This document shows, piece by piece, positions 34,096 through 43,264 of a stretch of 52,546 nucleotides of DNA. The notes under the pieces are model-generated. The model was not told where the DNA came from and made no database searches. It was given only the letters and a program-made list of their open reading frames with translations. This DNA comes from Dietzia sp. NCCP-2495 (GTDB lineage: Bacteria; Actinomycetota; Actinomycetes; Mycobacteriales; Mycobacteriaceae). The translations under genes were made by a program, and so were the position numbers. The stretch is taken from assembly GCF_026011735.1 (NCBI RefSeq), contig NZ_BRVN01000022.1:1-52546 (forward strand), given 5' to 3'. The first letter of the stretch is position 1. Every line of letters starts with the position of its first letter.

Positions 34096-34231
34096 TGATT
34101 TTCCTTTAACGAGGGTGGGAAAATGGCATCACTACGTGCAGCGTCCGGCAACTGCGTCCATCTGCAGCACTTGCCGACGGTGTCCGCGCACAGTGTCGTT
34201 CATCGACGATGATCTCGAAAGGGCCGTAGCC

Positions 34232-34609
34232 GTGAAGGAGCAGTCGGCGAGTGACGTGGCAACGCGATGGATGTTCGCTGTGGTCGGTGGCGACTACGAC
34301 GCGGCGGTGGCGTTGTCGTCGTCGTCCATCGTCTACAGGCTCGGTGAGATCCGCACCTACATCGGACACGAGGGGGTTCACGACATCGCAGTGGATTTCG
34401 GCCGGCTGGCCGGCTTCCTCGACGTCTCGATCGAGGGTGAGGTCCTGGAGTCGGACGGTGTGGTGGCGCTGCGGCGACTCGAGCGATACCTCCTCCCCTC
34501 CGGCGGGATCGAGATCCGGGGCTGCTCGTTCGTCGAGGTCACCGACGGGTTGGTGAGCCGGTGGTCAGACTACAAATCCCTGGCGACCCTGGATCGTATC
34601 GCGGGGTGA
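34232..34609 (+). CDS. NTF2-like / limonene-epoxide-hydrolase-like protein (first of pair)
   Basis: The 125-residue protein fits the SnoaL/LEH-type NTF2-like fold. From memory of limonene-1,2-epoxide hydrolase, its catalytic Arg-x-Asp and Asp (in WRDYFDL) correspond here to Arg-x-Glu (RRLERY) and the Asp of RWSDYKS. I chose GTG 34232 because GAAAGGG lies eight bases upstream; a longer frame from 34115 gives a Cys/His-rich extension without an RBS. It is followed by a related gene. Confidence 0.65.
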   Translation: MKEQSASDVATRWMFAVVGGDYDAAVALSSSSIVYRLGEIRTYIGHEGVHDIAVDFGRLAGFLDVSIEGEVLESDGVVALRRLERYLLPSGGIEIRGCSFVEVTDGLVSRWSDYKSLATLDRIAG

Positions 34610-34674
34610 GGGGTGGCCGAGAGGGGCGTCCCGGGACACAGGGGCAACCAGGCGACACAGGGGAGAGCAGACGG

Positions 34675-35094
34675 ATGAGCGAACACGGTGACCCGGACAC
34701 AGAGGCCTCCCCTCACACGGACACGCCTGCCGACGTAGCGCTCCGGCTGCTCGCCGCGGCCCTTACCGGCGACGTGCCCACGGCTCAGGCGTGCTGCACG
34801 CCCGACGTGGAGCTCTTGATGGAGGACACCCAAGTGGTGCACGGTCTCGAGGAGGTGCGACACGTCATCGAGTTCCACACCGAGGTCGCGACGGACGTCC
34901 GTTGCGACATTCACCACGTGCTGACCTCGGACACAGGCGACACCGTCGCGATCAACAGGACAATACGCATGTGCATCGGCGGTACCCGGGTCGTGCTGGA
35001 GGTGGGCGCGTTCTTCGAGTTCGAGCACGGGCTCGTCCGCCGCTGGGTCGACTACCACGACATGCGGCCGGTCACCGACGCACTCGGGCACTGA
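34675..35094 (+). CDS. NTF2-like / LEH-like protein (second of pair)
   Basis: The 139-residue protein is a paralog of its neighbour (VALRLLAAALTGD, ELLMEDTQVVHG, RRWVDYHDM). The WVD Asp is kept but the position of the LEH Asp-101 appears to be Ile (NRTIRM), so a hydrolase function is doubtful. ATG follows GGGGAGAG. The two genes likely form an operon, 65 bases apart. Confidence 0.65.
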   Translation: MSEHGDPDTEASPHTDTPADVALRLLAAALTGDVPTAQACCTPDVELLMEDTQVVHGLEEVRHVIEFHTEVATDVRCDIHHVLTSDTGDTVAINRTIRMCIGGTRVVLEVGAFFEFEHGLVRRWVDYHDMRPVTDALGH

Positions 35095-35136
35095 CGGGCA
35101 GCCGCGACGCGGCGCACTCGGCGCGGGGGCGGGGCG

Positions 35137-35565
35137 TCAGGCCTCGGGGACGAACTCGCCGTAGCCCAGTTCGCGCAGGGCGCTCCTCAGGGTCTCCGCC
35201 GCAGCATCCGACTCCTCGGCCGGGGCGTCCGGGTTGGCCCGGGACAAGTCGAATCCGGACATGTCGTTCGCGGGGAACACGTGAATGTGCGTGTGCGGAA
35301 CCTCGAAGCCGGCGATCAGGTAGCCCGCGCGCGATGCGTCGAATCCCGAGAGCACGGCCTTGCCCACGGCCTGGGCGACCTCGTTGAGCCGCGTGAGCAG
35401 CGCCGGTTCCAGATCCGTCCACCGGTCGATCTCGGTGCGGGGAACGACGAGCACGTGTCCGGGTGCGACCGGGGCGATGGTGAGAAAGGCGACCACCTCC
35501 GGGTCCTTCCAGACGAAGCGACCCGGCAGTTCACCGGCGATGATCTTGCTGAAAACCGACGACAT
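35137..35565 (-). CDS. HIT-family nucleotide hydrolase
   Basis: The 142-residue protein has the histidine triad HTHIHVFP and the N-terminal SVFSKIIAGELPG with FLTIAPVAPGHVLVVPR typical of bacterial HIT proteins, which hydrolyse or transfer nucleoside phosphates (Ap4A or AMP-conjugates). The substrate is not predictable. The gene stands alone and converges on the second NTF2-like gene. Confidence 0.88.
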   Translation of the reverse strand: MSSVFSKIIAGELPGRFVWKDPEVVAFLTIAPVAPGHVLVVPRTEIDRWTDLEPALLTRLNEVAQAVGKAVLSGFDASRAGYLIAGFEVPHTHIHVFPANDMSGFDLSRANPDAPAEESDAAAETLRSALRELGYGEFVPEA

Positions 35566-35695
35566 GACCCAAAGAATACGGATTTCGCCCGCTCACGTCC
35601 GACCGACGGGGAGTATCGAGTGTTTAATGGAGTTGTGTGGTCCCGTCAACAAGCGGAGACCCGCTTGTCCCAGTAGCAATCGAAGGAGCGCCGTC

Positions 35696-36433
35696 ATGGT
35701 CGAGCCTCTTGTTCCGGCGTCGGCGCCGGCGGAGACCGCCAACGAAGGTCGGGAGCAGCAGATCACCAAGAAGAAGTCCTATCACCACGGTGACCTTCGC
35801 AACGCGATCATCCTCGAGGCCACCGCGCGAGCGCGCGAGTCCGGGGAGAAGGCGATCGTCCTGCGGGAGATCGCGCCCCAGATCGGTGTGTCCGCGACGG
35901 CCGCGTACCGGCATTTCACCAACCGCCAGCAGCTCGTCGAGGAGGTGTCGGCCCAGGGGTATCTCGCGATGGCGGAGCGTCTGGCGGCCGTCGAGCCCAC
36001 CACCGGCGTGAGCGACCCGGTGCTCGCCGCCTACCTCGACCTGCGGAACCTCGCGATGGGCATCGTGGCGTTCGCGGTGGACGAGCCGGCGTGGGCGCGG
36101 ATGATGCTGGAGAGCCTCGGTTCCTCCACCACGGTCGCCGAGAAGGCCATGGAGGCCCGCGAGAACCTGCAGGCCGTCGTCGACCGCGGGGTAGAGGTGG
36201 GTGCGTTCGTGCAGGGCAGCAACCTCGTCGGCCAGCGTTCGATGTGGGCGGCGATCGACGGGCTGAGCGTCCAGGCCATGTTCGGTATCCATCAGATGGA
36301 CACCGAGGAGGCGTCGGCCACCGTCGCGCGCACGATCGACCTGTGCCTGACCGATCTCCTCACCGACGAGGGGCTGCGCGTCCGCGACGCGGCGGACCTG
36401 CCGGTGCGCGCACTGTCGGACTTCCGGGCCTGA
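35696..36433 (+). CDS. TetR-family transcriptional regulator
   Basis: The 245-residue protein has a TetR helix-turn-helix at ~30-75 (VLREIAPQIGVSATAAYRHFTNRQQLVEEV) and a ligand domain of the WHG type. The ATG at 35696 follows AAGGAG. Its target is unknown; the nearest candidates are purD downstream and the HIT gene upstream. It is unlike KstR in its N-terminal KKKSYHHGDLRNAI motif. Confidence 0.85.
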   Translation: MVEPLVPASAPAETANEGREQQITKKKSYHHGDLRNAIILEATARARESGEKAIVLREIAPQIGVSATAAYRHFTNRQQLVEEVSAQGYLAMAERLAAVEPTTGVSDPVLAAYLDLRNLAMGIVAFAVDEPAWARMMLESLGSSTTVAEKAMEARENLQAVVDRGVEVGAFVQGSNLVGQRSMWAAIDGLSVQAMFGIHQMDTEEASATVARTIDLCLTDLLTDEGLRVRDAADLPVRALSDFRA

Positions 36434-36437
36434 TACA

Positions 36438-36497
36438 CGCGGGACAGTCCTGACCGACGCGGGACTTTCCCGACCCGCGCGGAGTTTCCCGACGGGC
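36438..36497 (+). repeat. Three imperfect 20-bp tandem repeats after the TetR stop
   Basis: Units 36438-36457, 36458-36477 and 36478-36497 all begin CGCGG and contain a GA-N-TTCCCGA-type core. They lie just after the stop codon of the regulator and before purD. Confidence 0.7.
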
Positions 36498-36537
36498 CGG
36501 GTCGGCCGAGCCCGGCGGCGGCGCTACTGTAGGCGCT

Positions 36538-37794
<1,257 letters not shown>

Positions 37795-37844
37795 GTTTCC
37801 CAGGGGTTCTTGCGCGGTCACCCGGTGGCCGTCCTGGTCTCGCA

Positions 37845-37892
37845 GCGGGAGTAGCTCTCAGTGGGAGCAGCTCTCAGCGGGAGTAGAGAGCC
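37845..37892 (+). repeat. Three 16-bp tandem repeats between purD and idi
   Basis: Units 37845-37860 and 37861-37876 differ at two bases (GYGGGAGYAGCTCTCA); a partial third at 37877-37892 shares the first ten. The second unit contains the idi stop codon, so the array is in the convergent spacer and enters the gene. Confidence 0.8.
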
Positions 37893-38467
37893 ATCCGGGG
37901 AACCTGTGCGACGATCCACGGGCTGAACACGAACGGAGTGGAGTCGACGGCCAGCCGCACGTCCTCCGGCCTCGCCCAGTGGTGGGCGCACACCTCATCC
38001 TGCCGCGGGTTCAGGTCCGCGCGGATGCGGGCGGTGAACACCGGGCAGATCTCGTTCTCCACCACCCCGGAATCGTCCACGGCGCGGTAGCGGAAGTCGG
38101 GGATCGCGGGTTCGATCGTGTCGACCCGCGTACCCAGCTCCTGCTCGGCCCGCCGCACGATCGCCTCCGTCGGGTCCTCGCCCGGGCCGGGATGCCCGCA
38201 GAACGAGTTGGTCCAGATCCCCGGCCAGGTCAGCTTGGACAGTGCGCGGCGGGTGAGCAGGACGCGCCCGTCGTCGTCGACCAGGTGACACGAGAACGCC
38301 AGGTGCAGCGGGGTGTCGGCGGTGTGGATGGTCGCCTTGTCCGCCGAGCCGACGGGCGTGCCCGCCTCGTCGAGCAGCACGACGAGTTCAGCGTCGGCGG
38401 TGCCGGCGCCGGCGTCCGGGGCCTGGGGGTCGGAGCCTGCGGCGGGGGAGTCGGGGTGCGGGGCCAT
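37874..38467 (-). CDS. idi: Isopentenyl-diphosphate delta-isomerase, type I
   Basis: The 197-residue Nudix-fold enzyme interconverts IPP and DMAPP. Visible are the catalytic Cys in NSFCGHP, the Nudix-like EAIVRRAEQELG and the catalytic Glu in VENEICPVF. The N-terminus (~25 residues) is a Pro/Ala/Gly-rich extension. ATG at 38467 has AGGG at good spacing; GTG at 38476 is an alternative. Confidence 0.9.
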   Translation of the reverse strand: MAPHPDSPAAGSDPQAPDAGAGTADAELVVLLDEAGTPVGSADKATIHTADTPLHLAFSCHLVDDDGRVLLTRRALSKLTWPGIWTNSFCGHPGPGEDPTEAIVRRAEQELGTRVDTIEPAIPDFRYRAVDDSGVVENEICPVFTARIRADLNPRQDEVCAHHWARPEDVRLAVDSTPFVFSPWIVAQVPRMALYSR

Positions 38468-38568
38468 GCCACTCACCCTAGGCGCAGCACGGGCGATCGG
38501 CCCGCCGGGCTCTGTCCGTCAGCCCGACAGGCTCAGTCCGCAAGCACCGTCCGCAGGCCCCGCCCGCC

Positions 38569-39720
38569 TCAGTTCGCCAGACCGCGGGCGATCACCAGTC
38601 GCTGGATCTGGTTGGTGCCCTCGAAGATCTGGGTGATCTTGGCTTCGCGCATGTAGCGCTCGACCGGGAACTCGCGGGTGTAGCCCACGCCGCCGAGCAC
38701 CTGGACAGCGTCGGTGGTGACCTTCATGGCCGCATCGGTGGCGGTGAGTTTGGCGACCGAGGCCTCGCGCGAGTACGGGCGGCCGGCGTCCTTGCGGCGG
38801 GCGGCGTCGAGGTAGGTGGCGCGTGCGGAGCCGACTGCGGCGGCCATGTCGGCCAGCAGGAATCCCAGGCCCTGGTGGCCGATGATGGACTTGCCGAACG
38901 CCTCGCGCTCGTTGGCGTAGGCCACGGCGTCGTCGAGGGCGCGCTGGGCGATCCCGGTCGCGATGGCGGCGATCCCCAGGCGGCCCGAGTCGAGGGCGGA
39001 GAACGCGAGCCTCAGTCCGTCGCCCTCGGCCCCGATCAGCCGGTTCGAGTCCACTCGGGCACCCTCGTACGAGGCGGTGGTGGTGGGCACGCCGTTGAGG
39101 CCCATCTTGTCCTCGGGCTTGCCGAAGTGAAGGTTCTCGGTGTCGCGGGGCACGAGCAGGCAGGAGATGCCGCGAGAGCCCTCGCCGGTGCGCAGGAAGG
39201 TGTTGTAGACGTCGGCGATCCCGCCGTGGGTGATCCACGACTTGGTGCCGGTCACGACGTAGGGCGCGTCCGGGGCGTCGCCGTCGCGTTCGGCGCGGCA
39301 ACGCAGCGCCGCCGCGTCGGAGCCGGCCTGCGGCTCGGAGAGGGAGTAGGCGCCGATCTGCTCACCGGCGAGCATGCCGGGCAGCCACGCGTTCTTCTGC
39401 TCGTCCGTGCCGTAGGTCGCCAGCGGGAAGCAGGCGAGTCCGTGGACGCTGGTGGCCACGGCGACCGCGGCCCAGCGGGCACCAAGCTCTTCGAGCACCT
39501 GCAGGTACACCTCGTACGGCTGGTCGCCGCCGCCGAACTCCTCCGGGTAGGGCAGTCCCAGCAGGCCGACCTCGCCGAGCTGGGCGAACAGACCCTCGGG
39601 GTACGTGTGGTCCTTCTCGTGCTGCGCGGCGACCGGCTCCAGCAGCTTGTCCGCGACGTCGCGGGTCATCTCGATGAGGTCGTATGCCTCGTCACTGGGC
39701 AGCATGCGGTCGACGGCCAT
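38569..39720 (-). CDS. Acyl-CoA dehydrogenase
   Basis: The 383-residue enzyme has GLPYPEEFGG, YSLSEPQAGSDAAAL, VTGTKSWITHG, YANEREAFGKSI, the VQVLGGVGYTREFPVERYMREAKI signature and catalytic Glu367 in IFEGTNQIQR. It oxidises fatty-acyl or branched-chain acyl-CoA to the enoyl form; the chain length cannot be read. GGAGGA precedes the ATG. It is divergent from an acyl-CoA synthetase with 191 bases between, which suggests shared function. Confidence 0.9.
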   Translation of the reverse strand: MAVDRMLPSDEAYDLIEMTRDVADKLLEPVAAQHEKDHTYPEGLFAQLGEVGLLGLPYPEEFGGGDQPYEVYLQVLEELGARWAAVAVATSVHGLACFPLATYGTDEQKNAWLPGMLAGEQIGAYSLSEPQAGSDAAALRCRAERDGDAPDAPYVVTGTKSWITHGGIADVYNTFLRTGEGSRGISCLLVPRDTENLHFGKPEDKMGLNGVPTTTASYEGARVDSNRLIGAEGDGLRLAFSALDSGRLGIAAIATGIAQRALDDAVAYANEREAFGKSIIGHQGLGFLLADMAAAVGSARATYLDAARRKDAGRPYSREASVAKLTATDAAMKVTTDAVQVLGGVGYTREFPVERYMREAKITQIFEGTNQIQRLVIARGLAN

Positions 39721-39911
39721 GAGGGTCCTCCGGGTGGGTGCGGGGTACGTGCGGGACGGGTGAGGGGAAACTGAAGGGCAGGGACAGGCAGGGTTCTGAC
39801 CTTTCATTAGAGTGCACCCGCCGACCCGCGGAACGCCAGATCCTGAAGCGGGGGTGCCCGTTGGTGGGTGGTGATGGCGCGGTGCGCTGTGAAAGAGAAC
39901 AATCTGTCGGT

Positions 39912-41588
39912 ATGACCCAGAACACTCCGTCCGACGGCGCCGCGTCCGACGGCGCCGCGTCCGCCAGCACCGCGTCCACGCCCCTGTCTCCCGAGCAGCT
40001 GCTCGCGATCTATGACGTCCCCGGCGCCAGCGCCGCGGAGTTCCTCTGCGACCGGCACGATCCCGAGGCCGTGGCCTTCACGATCATCGACCCCGACCTG
40101 TCGAGCCGCGACATCACCTATGGCGAGCTGCGGATCGAGTCCGAGAAGGTCGCCGCCGCGTTGGCCGAGCTCGGCGTGTCCGAGGGGGACCGGGTCGCCA
40201 CCCTGATGTCCAAGTCCGCGGACCTGGTGTTCACCCTGGTGGGTATCTGGCGCCTGGGCGCGGTCCACATGCCGCTGTTCACGGCGTTCGCCTGGCCCGC
40301 CATCGAGATGCGGATCACCGGCGGCGACGCCAAGGTGATCGTCTCCGACGCCGACCAGCGCGGGAAGATTGAGCAGACCCCGGTCCCCGTCGTGGTGGCG
40401 GGCCTGGCCGACTGCCCCGAGGCCCGCGAGGGCGATCTGGACCTGGCGACCATCGTCGCGGCGCAGGAGCCCGGCCGGCCCGCCGCGGTCACCGGTCCGG
40501 ATGCCGGCATGGTCATGCTGTTCACCTCCGGCACCACCGGCACGCCGAAGGGCGTCGTGGTTCCGGTGCGCGCGCTGGCCGCGTTCCACCAGTACATCGA
40601 GACCGGTCTGGACGTGCGCGCCGATGACGTGTTCTGGAACGGCGCCGATCCGGGCTGGGCGTACGGCCTGTACTACGGCATCCTCGGCCCGCTGGCCCTC
40701 GGTCGCCGCAGCCTGCTGCTGCACGCCCGCTACTCGCCGGAGCTGGCGTTCGCGGTGCTGCAGTTCTACAAGGTCACCAACTTCGCCGCCGCGCCGACCG
40801 TCTACCGCACGATGCGCGCCAAGGCCGACATCGCCCCGAACGACGTGACGCTGCGTCGCGCCTCGGCGGCCGGCGAGCCGCTCACGCCCGAGGTGATCGA
40901 CTGGTCGATCAAGCAGTTCGGCGTGGAGGTGCGCGACCAGTACGGACAGACCGAGCACGGCATGTTCATCATCAACCCGTGGCACGACGCGCTTCGCGAG
41001 GACGTCCGTCCCGGTTCGATGGGCGTGCCCCTGCCGGGCTGGGCCTGCACCGTGCTCGCCGCGGACTCCGACGAGCCCGCCCCGGCGGGTGAGCTCGGCC
41101 GCGTGGCGATCGACGTGCCCGCGAGCCCGCTCATGTGGTTCACCGGGTATCACGAGGCGCCGGAGAAGACCGCCGAGCGTTTCAGTGCCGACGGACGCTG
41201 GTACTACACCGGCGATGCCGCCAAGCTCGACGAGGACGGCCACTTCTACTTCTCCAGCCGCGACGACGACGTGATCCTCATGTCCGGCTACCGGATCGGG
41301 CCGTTCGACGTGGAGTCGGTCCTGGCGCAGCACCCGGACGTGCTCGAGTCCGCCGTGATCGGCGTCCCCGACGACCTGGCGGGCGAGGTCCTCGAGGCCT
41401 ACGTCGTGTTGCGCGAGGGAGTTGTCGACGACGACGAGAAGGTCTCCGAACTCCAGAAGTGGGTCAAGACCGAGTTCGCGTCCCACGCGTTCCCCCGCAA
41501 GGTCCATTTCGTCCGCGAGCTACCCAAGACCCCGTCGGGCAAGATCCAGCGCTTCCTGCTCCGCAAGGAGCGCGCCGCACAGGCTTGA
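39912..41588 (+). CDS. Acyl-CoA synthetase, medium-chain/acetyl-CoA-synthetase-like
   Basis: The 558-residue adenylate-forming ligase has MLFTSGTTGTPKGV, NGADPGWAYGLYYGILGPL (ACSM-like), DQYGQTEHGM, WYYTGDAAKLDEDGHFYFSSRDDDVI and catalytic Lys in TPSGKIQRF. It would make acyl-CoA from a short or medium-chain acid. The N-terminus contains a doubled SDGAA unit. The ATG at 39912 is used since the longer frame is antisense-like; its RBS is weak. The preceding 191 bases (39721-39911) separate it from the divergent acyl-CoA dehydrogenase. Confidence 0.87.
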   Translation: MTQNTPSDGAASDGAASASTASTPLSPEQLLAIYDVPGASAAEFLCDRHDPEAVAFTIIDPDLSSRDITYGELRIESEKVAAALAELGVSEGDRVATLMSKSADLVFTLVGIWRLGAVHMPLFTAFAWPAIEMRITGGDAKVIVSDADQRGKIEQTPVPVVVAGLADCPEAREGDLDLATIVAAQEPGRPAAVTGPDAGMVMLFTSGTTGTPKGVVVPVRALAAFHQYIETGLDVRADDVFWNGADPGWAYGLYYGILGPLALGRRSLLLHARYSPELAFAVLQFYKVTNFAAAPTVYRTMRAKADIAPNDVTLRRASAAGEPLTPEVIDWSIKQFGVEVRDQYGQTEHGMFIINPWHDALREDVRPGSMGVPLPGWACTVLAADSDEPAPAGELGRVAIDVPASPLMWFTGYHEAPEKTAERFSADGRWYYTGDAAKLDEDGHFYFSSRDDDVILMSGYRIGPFDVESVLAQHPDVLESAVIGVPDDLAGEVLEAYVVLREGVVDDDEKVSELQKWVKTEFASHAFPRKVHFVRELPKTPSGKIQRFLLRKERAAQA

Positions 41589-41631
41589 TCCGGTCAGGGC
41601 TGATTCGGCTAAGCCTGATCCGGCCAGGCCG
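41587..41631 (+). repeat. Three imperfect 15-bp tandem repeats at the acyl-CoA synthetase stop
   Basis: Units 41587-41601, 41602-41616 and 41617-41631 (TGATYCGGYYARGSC) begin inside the stop codon (TGA at 41586-41588 is overlapped). A degenerate fourth unit follows. Confidence 0.8.
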
Positions 41632-41644
41632 ACCCGGGCAGACC

Positions 41645-41691
41645 AGCGCCCCGCACTAAGGAATGACTCACATTCCCTGGTGCGGGGCGCT
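41645..41691 (+). terminator. Hairpin with inner palindrome before GH43 gene
   Basis: The outer stem (41645-41656 with 41680-41691) is 12 bp, and the inner stem GGAATG/CATTCC (41660-41665 with 41671-41676) is 6 bp around ACTCA. It should terminate the synthetase transcript. It ends only 12 bases before the next start codon, so it also overlaps that gene's promoter region. Confidence 0.65.
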
Positions 41692-41703
41692 ATCTTCGCA
41701 GTC

Positions 41704-43260
41704 ATGTCTTCTCGCTCCGGTGCCCGCCGTGTCGGGGCTGCCGCCCTCGCCGTCGTGGTCATCTCCACCTCCACAGCCGCTACCACCGCTACCGCCACTA
41801 CCGCTGCCGCGGCCCCGGCGTCGGCCAATCCCGCGATCTCGTCGGTCGCCCCGGACCCGACCGTGCTGCGCGGCGCGGATGGCGCGTATCACGTGTACGC
41901 GTCCTCCGACGACTGGTCCGACGGTGCCGGCTACCGGGTGATCCCGCATTTCCGCTCGTTCGACCTGGTCGAGTGGGAGTATGTGGGCAATGCGTTCCGC
42001 TCCCTCCCGGCGTGGGCCCCGGCGGGGTCGTTCCTGTGGGCGCCGGACGTCCACGTGGCCGACTCGGGCGCGGTCATGTACTACACCACCGGTGGCATCG
42101 AGCCGTGTGTCGGTCGCGCTAGTGCGCCGGGCCTCGAGGGGCCCTGGACCCACGATTCCGGGCCGATCGTGTGCCACGGCGAGTACCGCGGCGAGGTCCT
42201 CGATCCCATGGATCCGGAGGTCGTGTTCACCGAGATCGGCCCGGTAATGCTCATGGGCAACTTCGAGGGGATTCACGCGGTGCCGATGAACGCCGAGGGG
42301 ACCGCGCTCGAGGGTGACCCCGTGCTCATCGCCGGTACAGGCGTAGAGGCTCCGACTGTGCTCGCCCGGGACAGTCACACGCACCTGTTCACCAGCGCCG
42401 GCCTGTGCTGTGACGGCGAGGGCTCGCAGTACCGCGTGCTGGGCGGCCGCGCGGATGACCTCATGGGGCCGTACGTCGACAGCGGCGGACGCCCGTTGCA
42501 CGAACCGGACTCGGGGGACGTGATCCTGCACGGTGACGACGACTGGGTCGGCCCGGGTCACGTGGACGTAGCGACCGACGACGCCGGGACCGACTGGATG
42601 CTTTACCACGCTGCCCCGCGCGGCAGCGCCGTCCTGCCCAACGGGGTCCAGCGGCGGTACATGATGATCGACCGGATCGACTGGGAGACGGTACCGGGCA
42701 CCACCGGAATGTGGCCGCGGGTGGGTGACGGCACGCCGTCGACCCTGCGTCCGTCCGATCCCGTGGTCGACCTCCCCGTCCGCCTCACCGCGGTGGGGGA
42801 CGTGACGCACAGAGTGGACGACGACGAGCTGGTCGACCTGACAGTCCTGGTGCAGTCGACCGGGCCCGAGTATTCGGGAGATCTCCGGGCGGACCTGACC
42901 GGACCGGACATGGTGCGCACCCCGGTGCAGCTGGTGACCGATGAAGGCGGGGGCGACGCCGTTCCGGTGGCCGTCGTCCCGGTGACCGTCGCGGCGGGCG
43001 CGTCACTGGAGCGGGCGCTCACCCTGCGGACAGGCGAGCTGGGCGCCGGCTCGTATGAGCTGGTGATCTCGGTCGGGACCACCGGCGGCCCGGCGCAGGA
43101 ACTGGCCGTGTTCGGACTCGAAGTGGCCGGAGACGGCTCGCTCTCGCTGGGCTCTCTCGGCTCAGGCGCACTCGGGTCTGTACCGGTGGGGTCGGGTACA
43201 GGGTCGGGGTCGAGGTTGGGCTCGGGGTCGAGTACGGGGTCGGGGTCGTTCGGAAGCTGA
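41704..43260 (+). CDS. Exported GH43-like glycoside hydrolase with Gly/Ser/Leu tail
   Basis: The 518-residue protein has a signal peptide (RSGARR, hydrophobic core, an Ala/Thr-rich end near residue 40) and a five-bladed GH43-like domain: base Asp51 in APDPTVLRG, WAPDVH, an Asp in LDPMDPEVVF (~169-173), putative acid Glu215 in VEAPTVLARD, and GPGHVDVATDD...LYHA. This resembles arabinanases and arabinofuranosidases. A C-terminal beta-domain (~355-480) precedes a Gly/Ser/Leu-rich tail ending SGSFGS, like that of the Ig-like proteins. Arabinan in the cell envelope (arabinogalactan) is a plausible substrate but not shown. It starts 12 bases after the hairpin with no RBS. Confidence 0.75.
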   Translation: MSSRSGARRVGAAALAVVVISTSTAATTATATTAAAAPASANPAISSVAPDPTVLRGADGAYHVYASSDDWSDGAGYRVIPHFRSFDLVEWEYVGNAFRSLPAWAPAGSFLWAPDVHVADSGAVMYYTTGGIEPCVGRASAPGLEGPWTHDSGPIVCHGEYRGEVLDPMDPEVVFTEIGPVMLMGNFEGIHAVPMNAEGTALEGDPVLIAGTGVEAPTVLARDSHTHLFTSAGLCCDGEGSQYRVLGGRADDLMGPYVDSGGRPLHEPDSGDVILHGDDDWVGPGHVDVATDDAGTDWMLYHAAPRGSAVLPNGVQRRYMMIDRIDWETVPGTTGMWPRVGDGTPSTLRPSDPVVDLPVRLTAVGDVTHRVDDDELVDLTVLVQSTGPEYSGDLRADLTGPDMVRTPVQLVTDEGGGDAVPVAVVPVTVAAGASLERALTLRTGELGAGSYELVISVGTTGGPAQELAVFGLEVAGDGSLSLGSLGSGALGSVPVGSGTGSGSRLGSGSSTGSGSFGS

Positions 43261-43264
43261 ACTG

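Noticed and set aside
43261-43264. GH43 and aminotransferase as one fusion
   Set aside because: There is a clear TGA at 43258-43260 and a new ATG at 43265 in another frame.
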